Positions 53,487 through 63,975 of a DNA stretch of 64,000 nt are shown in pieces. This DNA is from Gilliamella sp. Choc4-2. Lineage in GTDB: Bacteria > Pseudomonadota > Gammaproteobacteria > Enterobacterales > Orbaceae. The stretch is taken from positions 1 through 64,000 of the forward strand of contig NZ_LZHG01000065.1 in the NCBI RefSeq assembly GCF_001690355.1, read 5' to 3'. Below the pieces are notes generated by a model. It was not told the DNA's origin and searched no databases. It saw only the letters and a program-made list of their open reading frames with translations. Numbering within the stretch: the first letter of the stretch is position 1; each line of letters starts with the position of its first letter. Both the position numbers and the translations under genes were made by a program.

Positions 53487-54659
53487 TTAATTCTTTATGA
53501 AAGTATAAATATCGCCATTTTTGACTTGAACAATTATTTTATTGTCCACAACTAATGGTGTTGATAATAATCCACTACTACTTACGTGTGTTTTAGCAGC
53601 TAACTCACCATTTTCGATATTTAATAAGTAAAGATACCCCTGAAAATCACCAACAACTATATAATTATCATAAATAACAGGATCAGTTAATTGGCGATGT
53701 AAAAATCCCGATTGCGTCCATAGTATGGTGCCATCTTTTTTCGAAAGTGCTTGGACGTTATCATCTTGATCTACTAAAAATAATCTTTGGGAATCTATCG
53801 CTAACGTATGTGTAGATCCTAATTGTTTACGCCATACTATGTGTCCATTACTTAAGTCCAAAGCAACAACATAGCCATTATAACCAACACAATAAACCAA
53901 ATTACCTTCAACTACAGGGGTAGCATCAACATCATTTATTTTTGCAATTTCTGTTGAACCTGATGGTTGAGAAATACGTTGCTGCCAAATCAATTGACCA
54001 TTCTTAATAAAGTTAGCATTTACTCGCCCATTATCATCACCAAAAATTGCTGCACCATGTGCGATTGTCGGCGTTGAATTTCCTCTTAATGATAAAGCAG
54101 GCACTTCAAGATTTATATCCCATATTTCTTCACCAGTATCGCGATTTAAACCCTGCACAGTCCCATTTGCTGTATAAACAATCAATTTATTTTCAGAAGA
54201 TACGGGCCGTGCAAGCACTTCACCCTTTACGTTTTTTTCCCAAACAACTTTACCATTGCTACGATCTAATGCATAAACTCTGGCACGTTCACTACCCACA
54301 TAGACATATTTATCATCCGCATTTACACCGCCAGATAATAATGCAGTTTTACTACTAAAAAGTGTACTTTCAGATATATCAACATCCCATATAGTATTGC
54401 CAGTAGTTGAATCAATAGCCTTAACTTGCCCACTACGGCTAGCTACATAAATAATATTATTATAATTAATAGGTCCTAATAACGAATAAATATGGGTATT
54501 ACCTAAAGTACTATTACGCCATAATTGTTGAATATAAAATTGGTTGTTTACTGTTGGTGAAGGTGAAATCTGAACCACTTCTTCTTCTCCACCGAATAAA
54601 GAGCACCCAGCGAGTGAAAACATGAAAACACCAGTAAAAAGATATTTTGATAACTTCAT
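53487..54659 (-). CDS. bamB: Outer-membrane assembly lipoprotein BamB
   Basis: 390 aa (E. coli 392). A lipoprotein signal peptide has its lipobox LAGC at residues 16-19 (Cys19 lipidated), followed by SLFGGEEE. An eight-bladed PQQ-type beta-propeller shows repeated units such as VYVGSERARVYALDRSNGKVVWEKNV and VVALDLSNGHIVWRKQL. It works in the BAM complex inserting beta-barrels such as OmpA and the MipA-like protein of this window. It lies 18 bp upstream of der. Confidence 0.96.
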   Translation of the reverse strand: MKLSKYLFTGVFMFSLAGCSLFGGEEEVVQISPSPTVNNQFYIQQLWRNSTLGNTHIYSLLGPINYNNIIYVASRSGQVKAIDSTTGNTIWDVDISESTLFSSKTALLSGGVNADDKYVYVGSERARVYALDRSNGKVVWEKNVKGEVLARPVSSENKLIVYTANGTVQGLNRDTGEEIWDINLEVPALSLRGNSTPTIAHGAAIFGDDNGRVNANFIKNGQLIWQQRISQPSGSTEIAKINDVDATPVVEGNLVYCVGYNGYVVALDLSNGHIVWRKQLGSTHTLAIDSQRLFLVDQDDNVQALSKKDGTILWTQSGFLHRQLTDPVIYDNYIVVGDFQGYLYLLNIENGELAAKTHVSSSGLLSTPLVVDNKIIVQVKNGDIYTFIKN

Positions 54660-54685
54660 TGTATAGACCCTTATAGCAGGATAAA

Positions 54686-55417
54686 TTAATTTGTTTTGTC
54701 TTCTGTCTCTGAATTCTTTAACCGAACCTCTTGTTCTGCTTTTTCTTTAACTGCTGTATCGTTTACGCCTTGTTCGTCAAACTGTTTTGCTTTTAAATAT
54801 TCTGCCTGATTCAGCTTCATTTTGATATTTGCTTCCAATCCTATCATTATTGGTGAATTTAGAGCAACATTATAAGCGTCAACAGCATCAGCATAACGAG
54901 CCATTTTGACATAAACATCACCACGAACTTCATTGACAACAGGTCCCCAAGCTTCATCTGTTACATGATTTAATGTGGTTAAGCTTTCTTCATATTTCTC
55001 TTGCTGATACTGCAAGCGGGCAATTCGAATATTAATAATTGCTTGAATAGACTCAACATCAGTTTTTGTTAAAGCATCTGTTAATAGGATCTGTGCTCCG
55101 GCATAATCATTTAGTACCTCAACATAGAATTTTGCTGCATACAAATCAGAAAATACACTATAAATAGTGTTATTGCTTTTAGCAAAGTTAACTAATTCAT
55201 TCACAGAATCAGGTTTTTCTTTATCCAACTTAGCAATTAATTGTTCATAATATTCTGATAATTTTCTAGATTTCTCAACTTGGTTTGTTTGCCAGTAATT
55301 CCAACCATAAAAGACCATCAAACCTATTACTATAATCGCAACAATTATTTTCCATGTTTTAGCAAAAAACTGATTTAATGTCCAAAATTGTTCTTTACTC
55401 GATAAATATTGATTCAC
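54686..55417 (-). CDS. yfgM: YfgM family protein (ancillary SecYEG / periplasmic chaperone network)
   Basis: 243 aa (E. coli YfgM 206). A short cytoplasmic N-terminus (LSSKEQFWTLNQFFAKTWK) precedes one TM helix (about 25-43) and a periplasmic TPR-like domain. The domain has the typical PDSVNELVNFAKSNNTIYSVFSDLYAAKFYVE start and GDVYVKMARYADAVDAYNVAL. In E. coli it associates with PpiD at SecYEG. The C-terminus is about 35 residues longer, Lys/Glu-rich and probably disordered. Confidence 0.93.
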   Translation of the reverse strand: MNQYLSSKEQFWTLNQFFAKTWKIIVAIIVIGLMVFYGWNYWQTNQVEKSRKLSEYYEQLIAKLDKEKPDSVNELVNFAKSNNTIYSVFSDLYAAKFYVEVLNDYAGAQILLTDALTKTDVESIQAIINIRIARLQYQQEKYEESLTTLNHVTDEAWGPVVNEVRGDVYVKMARYADAVDAYNVALNSPIMIGLEANIKMKLNQAEYLKAKQFDEQGVNDTAVKEKAEQEVRLKNSETEDKTN

Positions 55418-55435
55418 TTTTCTCTCCTACTTCCA

Positions 55436-56719
55436 TTAGCTCTTTATCATTGCTAAACAAGCTTTAACAATCTCTTTTTGTGAAACTTCTATTTGTTCGC
55501 CAATTTGCAAATTTTTTATTGTTACTGATTGATTAATAATTTCGTTTTCACCAATAATAACAGCTATTTTTGCACCTAATTTATCTGCTTTAGCAAATTG
55601 TTTCTTGAAGTTACTCGTGCCATAATTTGTTACAATTCGCTTATCAGGTAAACCATCTCGTAGTTGTTCTGCAATACATTGCGTCACAGATATGGTTTTT
55701 TCATCACCCGATGAAATCATGTAAATATCAATTGAATTATCACAATTGAACGCTGGATTGACTGCTTGTACTAACAATACCAAACGTTCAACACCCATAG
55801 CAAAACCAACTGCAGGTGTTGCCTGCCCACCAAGCTGACTAACCAGACCATCATAACGACCACCACCGCAAACTGTTCCTTGAGCACCTAAACTGCTTGT
55901 TACCCACTCAAAAACCGTACGATTATAATAATCTAATCCTCGAACTAATCGTTGATTAATTTTATATTTAATTCCTGCATTATCCAATAAACGACATAAG
56001 CCTTCAAAATGAAATTTAGATTCTTCATCTAAATAGTCAAACAATTTAGGAGCTTGGTTTAACAGCTCTTGAACAGTAGAATTTTTAGAATCAAGAACAC
56101 GTAATGGATTAGTATACATTCTACGTAAACAATCTTCATCTAATTTATTTTTATGTTGTTCAAGAAAGGTAACTAAAGCATTTCGATAATTTGCTCTAGC
56201 TTCAAGCGAACCAATTGAATTGATTTCAAGAGAAGTATGCGCTTCAATACCAAGCGCTTTCCAAAAACGAGCTGTTAATAAAATAAGTTCAGCATCAATA
56301 TTTGGTCCTTCAAGCCCAAATATTTCGACACCAAATTGATGGAATTGACGGTAACGTCCTTTTTGCGGCTTTTCGTAACGAAAAGCAGGACCTAAATACC
56401 AAAGACGTTGTTCTTGATTATAAAAAAGGCCATGTTCAATACCCGCACGAACGCAACCAGCAGTGATTTCAGGGCGTAAAGTGATGCTTTCATCATTACG
56501 GTCATTGAAAGTATACATCTCTTTTTCAACAATATCGGTGACTTCGCCAACAGCTCGTTTAAATAACGCAGTGTCTTCAACAATTGGGGTTCTGATTTCA
56601 TTATAGCCATAGCTATTAAGCACACCTTTGACAATTTTTTCAATCTGTTGCCAACTTGCGCTATTTGTAGGGAGTAAATCATTCATTCCCCTTATAGATT
56701 GGATTTTTTTCTCTGTCAT
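55436..56719 (-). CDS. hisS: Histidyl-tRNA synthetase
   Basis: 427 aa (E. coli 424). It is a class II synthetase. Motif 1 lies around [20 protein letters not shown], motif 2 is [23 protein letters not shown], and the histidine-A motif is [15 protein letters not shown]. Motif 3 is [13 protein letters not shown]-terminal anticodon-binding domain follows. It is located between yfgM and ispG in the conserved row. Confidence 0.98.
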   Translation of the reverse strand: MTEKKIQSIRGMNDLLPTNSASWQQIEKIVKGVLNSYGYNEIRTPIVEDTALFKRAVGEVTDIVEKEMYTFNDRNDESITLRPEITAGCVRAGIEHGLFYNQEQRLWYLGPAFRYEKPQKGRYRQFHQFGVEIFGLEGPNIDAELILLTARFWKALGIEAHTSLEINSIGSLEARANYRNALVTFLEQHKNKLDEDCLRRMYTNPLRVLDSKNSTVQELLNQAPKLFDYLDEESKFHFEGLCRLLDNAGIKYKINQRLVRGLDYYNRTVFEWVTSSLGAQGTVCGGGRYDGLVSQLGGQATPAVGFAMGVERLVLLVQAVNPAFNCDNSIDIYMISSGDEKTISVTQCIAEQLRDGLPDKRIVTNYGTSNFKKQFAKADKLGAKIAVIIGENEIINQSVTIKNLQIGEQIEVSQKEIVKACLAMIKS

Positions 56720-56743
56720 TTATTTGTTCGCTATTTAATAAAA

Positions 56744-57853
56744 TTATAATTCAGTTGCTGCAATTCTATTTTTAATTATCAATGCCTTGGCTCGAATTTT
56801 AGCTTCTAACTCATCAATCATTTGTTCATTATCAATACGACCAATACGTACACCATCTTCATAAAAACCACTTTTATTGTGACCTCCAGCTACCCCCATA
56901 GTTGAAGCTAATGCCTCCCCTGGACCGTTAACCACACAACCAATAATTGATACATCCATTGGTATAACTATATCTTCTAATCGCTGTTCTAATATATTGA
57001 CTGTATTAATCACATCAAACTCTTGGCGAGAACACGTTGGGCATGCAATAAAATTAATACCACGAGACCGTATACGCAGCGATTTTAAAATATCAAATCC
57101 AACTTTTACCTCTTCTATAGGATCGGCAGCTAAGGAAACTCGAAGTGTATCGCCAATGCCTTCTGATAGCAACAATCCCAATCCAATGGCCGACTTAATA
57201 GCACCGTTCCGAATACCGCCTGCTTCAGTTATACCTAGATGTAATGGTTGCTTTATTTGCTTAGCTAATAATCGATAAGCATCAACGGCAGTAAACACAT
57301 CAGATGCTTTTACACTGACTTTAAACTGATCAAAATTAAGTCGGTCAAGTATATCAACATGACGCATCGCCGATTCAACAATCGCTTGTGGTGTAGGCTC
57401 ACCATATTTTTCTTGAATATCTCTTTCAAGTGAACCAGAATTCACACCAATGCGTATTGGAATATTTTTATCTTTAGCACAATCAACCACAGCACGAATT
57501 CTTGACTCATTTCCAATATTACCAGGGTTGATTCTCAAACAATCAACGCTATATTCGGCAACCTTTAAAGCAATGCGATAATCAAAATGAATATCAGCGA
57601 TAAGCGGGACTTTTGCTTGCTGTTTAATATATTTAAAAGCTTCTGCAGCATCCATCGTTGGAACAGAAACACGAATTATATCCACACCCACACGTTCAAG
57701 CGCATGAATTTGAGCAACCGTTTTTTCTACGTCCACTGTTCGCGTATTTGTCATTGATTGAACTGAAATAGGAGCACCACCACCAATAGGCACCTTACCG
57801 ACATAAATTCGGGTAGATTCTCGTCGAATAATTGGTGAATCCTGATGATTCAT
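56744..57853 (-). CDS. ispG: 4-hydroxy-3-methylbut-2-en-1-yl diphosphate synthase (flavodoxin)
   Basis: 369 aa from the ATG at 57853 (E. coli 372). It carries out the penultimate step of the MEP isoprenoid pathway, with a [4Fe-4S] cluster held by the cysteines of CPTCSR and by [12 protein letters not shown]. The TIM-barrel segment [14 protein letters not shown] and [13 protein letters not shown] are conserved. An in-frame GTG three codons earlier overlaps the AGGTG ribosome binding site and is rejected. It lies between hisS and rodZ. Confidence 0.97.
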   Translation of the reverse strand: MNHQDSPIIRRESTRIYVGKVPIGGGAPISVQSMTNTRTVDVEKTVAQIHALERVGVDIIRVSVPTMDAAEAFKYIKQQAKVPLIADIHFDYRIALKVAEYSVDCLRINPGNIGNESRIRAVVDCAKDKNIPIRIGVNSGSLERDIQEKYGEPTPQAIVESAMRHVDILDRLNFDQFKVSVKASDVFTAVDAYRLLAKQIKQPLHLGITEAGGIRNGAIKSAIGLGLLLSEGIGDTLRVSLAADPIEEVKVGFDILKSLRIRSRGINFIACPTCSRQEFDVINTVNILEQRLEDIVIPMDVSIIGCVVNGPGEALASTMGVAGGHNKSGFYEDGVRIGRIDNEQMIDELEAKIRAKALIIKNRIAATEL

Positions 57854-57941
57854 AACACACACCTAATCATTTCACAAAATAACTGACCAGCAATCTTAAC
57901 AAGATTTAATGCAAATGTCTGTATGAGAGTAAGAAAATTTG

Positions 57942-58373
57942 CTAACTGTTAACATGTTTAGATAATAATGATGGGGATATATAGTGGCTAACTTCAACAT
58001 AATTACTTTTACTTTCTTTGGTAACATAATACAAGATCACACCGAGCACACAAAGAAAAACAAATAAACTAATTTTACCACGTTTACTTTTTTTATACTT
58101 TATTGCATGGTTTTTAATTGAATTAGATACATATTGCTTGGCTAAACTATCAAGATGATGCTGATATTCTTCAACAGATAATCCGACAATTTCCGCATAA
58201 GATCGAATATAACCTTTGATAAAAACAAGAGGGGCATGAACTAACTGGTCATTTTCAATATCTACCACCACAGCTTTTCTTACATGAATTTTACAAGCAA
58301 TATCTTCTTGGGTTAATCCCAAATTCTCCCTTAAAGTGGAAAGCATCCTACCCAACGAAATATCGTCTTCCAT
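57942..58373 (-). CDS. rodZ: Short RodZ-like cytoskeletal protein lacking the periplasmic domain
   Basis: 143 aa, against 337 in E. coli. The N-terminal Xre-type helix-turn-helix (about 8-75: LGRMLSTLRENLGLTQEDIA, FIKGYIRSYAEIVGLSVEEY) that binds MreB is intact. A basic stretch KYKKSKRGK and one TM helix (about 102-118) follow. After the TM only ~25 residues remain; the proline-rich linker and DUF4115 domain are absent. Only 88 bp separate its stop from ispG, so there is no hidden frameshifted remainder. The location upstream of ispG is the E. coli rodZ position. It may still anchor MreB for rod shape. Confidence 0.88.
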   Translation of the reverse strand: MEDDISLGRMLSTLRENLGLTQEDIACKIHVRKAVVVDIENDQLVHAPLVFIKGYIRSYAEIVGLSVEEYQHHLDSLAKQYVSNSIKNHAIKYKKSKRGKISLFVFLCVLGVILYYVTKESKSNYVEVSHYISPSLLSKHVNS

Positions 58374-58433
58374 ATCCCCTCATTTTTTAATTCTAACTAT
58401 TTACACTATTACCATTTTTACATATTTATAAAA

Positions 58434-59300
58434 TTAATCAATTTTTTTTGCATTAAACCATTGTGTTGGTTTCTCAATTTCATTTTGAGCTGCTACTAAT
58501 TGTAATTCATATTCATTTTGTTTTAAGGTTTCAAGCATCACCGCATATACCGCAGAAGTAGTATGTTCCAAAGCTTCAATCAATGTTTTTCCTAGTAAAA
58601 TATTAGCTAAAAATAGTCCACTGGTCATATCACCAACGCCAACTGGCTGCCTTACGCCAAAATCAACTAATGGTCGGTCAATATGCCAAGCTTCGTCTTT
58701 AGTTACAAGCAACATTTCAAAACGATCATTTTTATATCCTGCACGGCTTAAATGTTTAACTAAAATTACTTTTGGACCTTTTTTACATAATTCCCTACAA
58801 GCTAATATTGCTTCTTCAACATTATTGATACGTTGTTTACTATTTAGTTCTTCAAGTTCTAAAATATTCGGTGCCATCATATCGGCCATTGGCAAAGCGG
58901 TATTACATAAAAACTCTGCTACACCAGGCGCAACAAAACAACCTTTTTCAGGATGCCCCATTACAGGATCACAAAAATAAATCGCATCTGGATTAACAGC
59001 TTTTACCTTTTTAACAATCTCGATAATAGCATTGCCTTGCTCTGGTGATCCCATATAGCCACTTAACACCGCATCACAACGTTTTAGTTCATCAATTTGA
59101 TTAATTCCATCTGCGATCTCTGTTAAATGAGATGCTGACATTACCGTTCCAGTCCATTGGCGATATTGAGTATGGTTAGAAAATTGTACGGTGTTTAAAG
59201 GCCAAACATTAACACCTAAACGACGCATAGGAAATACTGCCGCACTATTTCCTGCATGACCAAATACAACATGAGACTGAATCGATAAAATATTTTTCAT
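58434..59300 (-). CDS. pdxY: Pyridoxal kinase PdxY
   Basis: 288 aa (E. coli 287). It is a ribokinase-fold kinase of B6 salvage. The start [22 protein letters not shown], the [21 protein letters not shown] block and the catalytic anion-hole segment [18 protein letters not shown] are nearly identical to E. coli PdxY. It starts 4 bp after tyrS ends and is surely co-transcribed with it, as in E. coli. Confidence 0.96.
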   Translation of the reverse strand: MKNILSIQSHVVFGHAGNSAAVFPMRRLGVNVWPLNTVQFSNHTQYRQWTGTVMSASHLTEIADGINQIDELKRCDAVLSGYMGSPEQGNAIIEIVKKVKAVNPDAIYFCDPVMGHPEKGCFVAPGVAEFLCNTALPMADMMAPNILELEELNSKQRINNVEEAILACRELCKKGPKVILVKHLSRAGYKNDRFEMLLVTKDEAWHIDRPLVDFGVRQPVGVGDMTSGLFLANILLGKTLIEALEHTTSAVYAVMLETLKQNEYELQLVAAQNEIEKPTQWFNAKKID

Positions 59301-59304
59301 TAGA

Positions 59305-60576
59305 TTAACTCCAAATTAACAAGCAGTAATATTTTTTACCACGACGAAGCAAAGTATAACGATTAAAAAGCTTATCACTATCTAAAAAACGGTAATCTGT
59401 TGTTGTGTTACGTTCACCATTAATTGAAATAGCATTGGATTCGATCATCGTTCTAGCCTGACCTCTTGACGGAGCAAACTGTGCATTAACAATAGCTTGT
59501 TGTAAATCAACATTACTTTCAACAACTAATGTTGGCATGCCATCTTGAGCTAACTGTTCAAAATCAGCTTCAGATAAGTCAGTTAATTTGCCAGAGAATA
59601 GACTTTCTGTAATACGTTTTGCCGCAACAAGCCCTTCTTCACCATGAACTAGGCGAGTAACTTGTTCCGCTAGTACATATTGAGCTCGTGGTGCAACACC
59701 ACTATTTTTATCTTCTTCTTCCAATGCATCAATTTCACTTAGAGGCATAAATGTGAAAAATTTTAAGAATCGATAAACATCAGCATCAGCAGTATTTATC
59801 CAGAATTGATAGAATTTATAAGGACTTGTCTTTTTAGGATCAAGCCATACTGCACCACTTTCTGTTTTACCAAATTTAGTACCATCTGATTTAGTGATTA
59901 ACGGCACAGTCAAACCATAAACTTGTTTTTGATGTAAGCGACGAGTTAAATCAATACCTGCGGTAATATTCCCCCACTGATCAGAACCACCAATTTGTAA
60001 CACAACATCATGCGATTTATTTAAACAGGCAAAATCATAAGACTGTAATAAGCTATAAGAAAATTCAGTAAATGAAATACCCACCTCATCACGATCAATA
60101 CGCTGTTTCACTGACTCTTTATTGATCATCGAATTAACTGAAAAATACTTGCCGACATCACGTAAAAAGGTCAGCACATTCATACCGCTAAACCAATCAT
60201 AGTTATTAGCCACAATCGCTGAATTTTCACCACAATTAAAATCTAAAAATGGTGATACTTGTTGTTTAATCTTTTCACTCCACTCAATAACTGTTTCCTC
60301 AGTATTAAGTTTTCGTTCAACAGCTTTAAAACTTGGATCACCAATTAATCCTGTTGCCCCCCCTACAAGCGCAACAGGTTTATGACCAGCTAACTGAAAA
60401 CGTTTTAAGCAAAGTAATGGCACTAAATGACCAAGATGCAAACTATCGGCAGTAGGATCAAAACCACAATAAAGCGCAATAGGATTCTGTTCAATTTGTT
60501 CTATTAGTGCTTTTTCATCAGTAAGCTGAGCAATCAGCCCACGTTCTTGTAGTTGTTTGATCACATTTTTTGTCAT
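59305..60576 (-). CDS. tyrS: Tyrosyl-tRNA synthetase
   Basis: 423 aa (E. coli 424). It is a class I synthetase with HIGH-like LHLGHLVPL (about 46-54), substrate motif [15 protein letters not shown] and KMSKS-like [11 protein letters not shown]-terminal S4-like RNA-binding domain ([15 protein letters not shown]) follows. It is first gene of tyrS-pdxY. In E. coli pdxH lies upstream; here putP does. Confidence 0.98.
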   Translation of the reverse strand: MTKNVIKQLQERGLIAQLTDEKALIEQIEQNPIALYCGFDPTADSLHLGHLVPLLCLKRFQLAGHKPVALVGGATGLIGDPSFKAVERKLNTEETVIEWSEKIKQQVSPFLDFNCGENSAIVANNYDWFSGMNVLTFLRDVGKYFSVNSMINKESVKQRIDRDEVGISFTEFSYSLLQSYDFACLNKSHDVVLQIGGSDQWGNITAGIDLTRRLHQKQVYGLTVPLITKSDGTKFGKTESGAVWLDPKKTSPYKFYQFWINTADADVYRFLKFFTFMPLSEIDALEEEDKNSGVAPRAQYVLAEQVTRLVHGEEGLVAAKRITESLFSGKLTDLSEADFEQLAQDGMPTLVVESNVDLQQAIVNAQFAPSRGQARTMIESNAISINGERNTTTDYRFLDSDKLFNRYTLLRRGKKYYCLLIWS

Positions 60577-60632
60577 GATATTTTACCTATTAAATTTATT
60601 ACATTTATATTCTAGTTTAAATAAAATTTATT

Positions 60633-62120
60633 CTAATTTATTTTGTTGTGATAGCGTTTATACGCTTGTTTAAAATGATCTGCTACTATTTCGTTTGGCT
60701 TTTTATCAAAAAGACTAAAAATAATAATAGCTATAGAAGCAAATAAAAATCCAGGGATAAGAGAATAAAGATTAAACCAATTAAAATTAATCCATAGCAA
60801 CACAGTTACTGTACCCGTTATCATTCCAGCTAGTGCTCCATTACGTGTCATACGCGACCAAAAAACAGAAAATACGATTATAGGACCAAACGCAGCCCCA
60901 AATCCAGCCCAAGCATGGCTCACTAAATCAAGCACACTATTATTTGGGTTAATAGCTAATAAAATAGCAATAACTGAAACTAGTAGCACCATTATACGAC
61001 CAACCCAAACTAGTTCCTTCTGTTTTGCTTTTGGTCTAAGAAACGCACGATAAAAATCTTCCGTTAGAGCACTTGAGCAAACTAATAACTGACAACTTAA
61101 TGTGCTCATGACAGCCGCTAAAATGGCGGCCAACAAAACACCGGCAATCCAAGGATTAAAAAGTAATTTCGATAATTCAATAAAAATACGTTCATGCTTT
61201 CCATCGTTAATCAAGTAAGCTAAATCAGGATGATTAGCAAAAAAGGCTATACCAAAAAAACCAACCGTGATTGCTCCAACTAAACACAAAATCATCCATG
61301 TCATACTAATCCGTCGAGCATTTTTCATTACTTCGTGTGAATCAGCAGCCATAAATCTGGCTAAAATATGAGGTTGCCCAAAATATCCAAGCCCCCAACC
61401 TAATAATGAAATAATGGCAATAAAATCCATATGAGCTAATAAATTAGTATAATCTGAATTGAGCGATTCAATATATGTCAATGCATCAGAAAGCCCACCA
61501 GAATTCACCATAACCATAATTGGCGTTAAAATGAGAGCAAACATCATTAAACTGGCTTGAATAGTATCAGTCCAGCTTACTGCTAAAAAACCACCGATAA
61601 ACGTATAGGCAATTGTTGCACCTGCACCCGCTAACATCGCCCAGCCATAGCTCATACCAAATGTACTCTCAAACAACTTTGCGCCCGCAACTACACCAGA
61701 AGCACAATAAATAGTAAAAAATATTAGAATAATGACAGCTGAAATAATGCGTAAAAGTGAGCTTTTATCATCAAATCGACGAGCAAAATAATCGGGTAAA
61801 GTTAATGAATTATGATTGATTTCAGTAAAAACGCGTAACCGCCCAGCAATGAGTAACCAATTTAAATAAGCGCCAATAATCAATCCTATTGCAATCCAAC
61901 TTTGTGAGATACCAAACAAAAAAACAGCACCAGGTAATCCCATTAATAGCCAACCACTCATATCTGATGCGCCAGCTGAAAGTGCTGTTACAACACTACC
62001 GATACGACGCCCACCTAAAATATAATCACCAAAATTTTGTGTTGATCGAAATGCAAAGAAACCGATTGCAATCATGCCTAAAATATATACAGAAAAGGTG
62101 ATAATCATTGGTAAGGACAT
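60633..62120 (-). CDS. putP: Sodium/proline symporter
   Basis: 495 aa (E. coli 502), with about 13 TM helices of the sodium:solute symporter family. The TM2 region has LSAGASDMSGWLLMGLPGA, the sodium-site motif found in PutP. The GWGLGYFGQPHILARFMA loop and the NGALAGMITGTVTVL segment also fit PutP. It imports proline as nutrient or osmoprotectant. putA is not beside it, so the catabolic partner is elsewhere or missing. There is no terminator signature of note. Confidence 0.95.
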   Translation of the reverse strand: MSLPMIITFSVYILGMIAIGFFAFRSTQNFGDYILGGRRIGSVVTALSAGASDMSGWLLMGLPGAVFLFGISQSWIAIGLIIGAYLNWLLIAGRLRVFTEINHNSLTLPDYFARRFDDKSSLLRIISAVIILIFFTIYCASGVVAGAKLFESTFGMSYGWAMLAGAGATIAYTFIGGFLAVSWTDTIQASLMMFALILTPIMVMVNSGGLSDALTYIESLNSDYTNLLAHMDFIAIISLLGWGLGYFGQPHILARFMAADSHEVMKNARRISMTWMILCLVGAITVGFFGIAFFANHPDLAYLINDGKHERIFIELSKLLFNPWIAGVLLAAILAAVMSTLSCQLLVCSSALTEDFYRAFLRPKAKQKELVWVGRIMVLLVSVIAILLAINPNNSVLDLVSHAWAGFGAAFGPIIVFSVFWSRMTRNGALAGMITGTVTVLLWINFNWFNLYSLIPGFLFASIAIIIFSLFDKKPNEIVADHFKQAYKRYHNKIN

Positions 62121-62389
62121 ATCTGTAAAAAACCCTGTTTATAGAAATAAAATAGTAAACTAGCTTATCATAAAATCAACATGCTAAAAAGACGATGATC
62201 TATGAATATATACAAGTAGGAAATTAAAATAGCCTTTCAATTATAAAACAAGAATATTTAAAAAAATTATGGCTAAATTGATTAACAAATTTTAAAATAA
62301 GGAAAAATATAAGTTTTAAATTAAACAAATGTAAATCATACAAATAAAGTATATAATACAAAGCATGCCTATTTTAATTATCATTCTTT

Positions 62390-63028
62390 GTGAAACAAAC
62401 AACTCGAATTCAAATTTTAGAAAGACTAAAAGATCATATTAAAGATCCAACTACAGAACTTATTTACCAAACACCATTTGAATTACTTATTGCCGTGGTA
62501 CTTTCTGCGCAAGCGACTGATGTTAGCGTAAATAAAGCAACTAAACCACTTTTTGCTATTGCCAATACTGCTGAAAAAATTTTGATGCTTGGTGTAGATA
62601 AGTTAAAAAGCTATATACGCACAATTGGTCTTTATAATAGCAAAGCAGAAAATATTATTAAAACGTGTCAAATTTTAGTCGACAAATACCAAGGAGAAGT
62701 ACCAGAAAATTTCGATGCACTTATTGAACTTCCTGGCGTTGGACGAAAAACCGCTAATGTAGTATTAAACACTGCTTTTGGTTGGCCTACCATTGCTGTT
62801 GATACTCATATATTCAGAGTCAGCAATCGAACTGGTTTTGCTCCAGGTAAAACAGTTGAAGCTGTTGAAGAAAAATTACTTAAGGTCGTGCCAAAAGCAT
62901 ATAAAATAAATTGCCACCATTGGTTAATTTTACATGGGCGTTACACATGTGTTGCTAGAAAACCTCGATGCGGTGCGTGTGTAATTGAAGATTTATGTGA
63001 ATATAAAGAAAAGGTTTACCCTGAGTGA
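62390..63028 (+). CDS. nth: Endonuclease III
   Basis: 212 aa (E. coli 211) from a GTG start matching the E. coli N-terminus. It is a DNA glycosylase/AP lyase for oxidised pyrimidines. The helix-hairpin-helix LPGVGRKTANVVLN carries the catalytic Lys (near 120), and the acid D lies in AVDTHIFRV (near 138). The [4Fe-4S] motif C-x6-C-x2-C-x5-C is in CVARKPRCGACVIEDLC. There is no clear ribosome binding site; a TATAAT at 62352-62357 lies 33 bp upstream. It is followed 6 bp later by smrB. Confidence 0.97.
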   Translation: MKQTTRIQILERLKDHIKDPTTELIYQTPFELLIAVVLSAQATDVSVNKATKPLFAIANTAEKILMLGVDKLKSYIRTIGLYNSKAENIIKTCQILVDKYQGEVPENFDALIELPGVGRKTANVVLNTAFGWPTIAVDTHIFRVSNRTGFAPGKTVEAVEEKLLKVVPKAYKINCHHWLILHGRYTCVARKPRCGACVIEDLCEYKEKVYPE

Positions 63029-63034
63029 TAATTA

Positions 63035-63562
63035 ATGTCTGATAAATTTAAATTAAGCTATGATGACATAAAATTGTTTAAAAATAGTATTGGAGATACT
63101 AAAAAATTAAAACAAGATACTGTTATCTTTAAACCCAAAAAATCTGCTCAAAAAGCTATCGATAAACAAAAACAGCAGACTGAAGAAATTAATACTGAAT
63201 TTTATTTTTCTGATGATTATCAGCCTTTATTACATGAAGATCCCATTCGTTATAGTAGAAATGATGCTGATCCCTATGAAATCAAAAAGTTGCGTCGTGG
63301 TTTTTACGAACCAGAATTTTTTTTAGATTTACATGGATTAACTCAGCAAGAAGCCAAAAAAGAAATTGCAGCACTAATCACTGCTTGTTTGAGGGAAAGA
63401 GCATATTGTGCTTGCATCATGTATGGGCATGGTAAAAATATTTTAAAAAAACAAATACCTATGTGGTTAGCTCAACATCCAGATATTATTTGTTTTCATC
63501 AAGCACCGAAAGAGTTTGGCGGCAGTGCAGCATTATTAATCTTATTTGATATTACCCAGTGA
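63035..63562 (+). CDS. smrB: Ribosome-rescue endonuclease SmrB
   Basis: 175 aa (E. coli SmrB/YfcN 183). An N-terminal extension holds KIKQDT-like KLKQDTVIFKPKK and YFSDDYQPLL. The Smr domain has FLDLHGLTQQEAKKEI (the DxH motif) and CACIMYGHGKNILKKQ. In E. coli SmrB is recruited to collided ribosomes and cuts the mRNA between them. The QHPDIICFHQAPKEFGGSAALL end is near identical. It starts 6 bp after nth, suggesting an operon not seen in E. coli, where the two are far apart. Confidence 0.95.
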   Translation: MSDKFKLSYDDIKLFKNSIGDTKKLKQDTVIFKPKKSAQKAIDKQKQQTEEINTEFYFSDDYQPLLHEDPIRYSRNDADPYEIKKLRRGFYEPEFFLDLHGLTQQEAKKEIAALITACLRERAYCACIMYGHGKNILKKQIPMWLAQHPDIICFHQAPKEFGGSAALLILFDITQ

Positions 63563-63596
63563 GTTTTTCCTTAACAAAATTTAAAGGAGTTATCAA

Positions 63597-63965
63597 ATGC
63601 ATTTTATAATCTCACAAATTAAACAGTTTTATTTATTGGCTATTGTTGCAACATTAATTACTGCATGTGATGGGTTAAAAGCGATTCCTTCTGAAAAGAA
63701 AAGTTATATTGGAACATGGCAAGGTGAATATATGGCTATCACCATAACATCTGATGCTAAAATTAACTATAAATACAAAAAAGATACTGTCTCAAAAACA
63801 ATCCAAGCTCCTATATTTGAATTTATTGGCAACGATTTCAAAGTTAGTGTTTCAGGTCTGAATACTGTTTTTGTGGTTTCAAAAGTGCCGTATTTTGAAG
63901 ATGGCGTTTGGAAAATGGTTATTGACGATCAACTTGTCATTAGAAAAAATGCCTTATATCTTTAA
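63597..63965 (+). CDS. Small lipoprotein of unknown function
   Basis: 122 aa. The N-terminal signal peptide has a lipobox LITAC with lipidated Cys near residue 24, followed by D25, which in E. coli would hold it in the inner membrane. The mature part begins after a short linker with KKSYIGTWQGEYMAITITSDAKINYKYKK. This looks like a small beta-sandwich (a GxWxG lipocalin-like start), with about eight short beta-strands and no cysteines. I recognise no named family. An AAGGAG ribosome binding site lies before the ATG. It is separated by 34 bp from smrB and may be in the same transcript. Confidence 0.8.
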   Translation: MHFIISQIKQFYLLAIVATLITACDGLKAIPSEKKSYIGTWQGEYMAITITSDAKINYKYKKDTVSKTIQAPIFEFIGNDFKVSVSGLNTVFVVSKVPYFEDGVWKMVIDDQLVIRKNALYL

Positions 63966-63975
63966 AAATAAAAAA

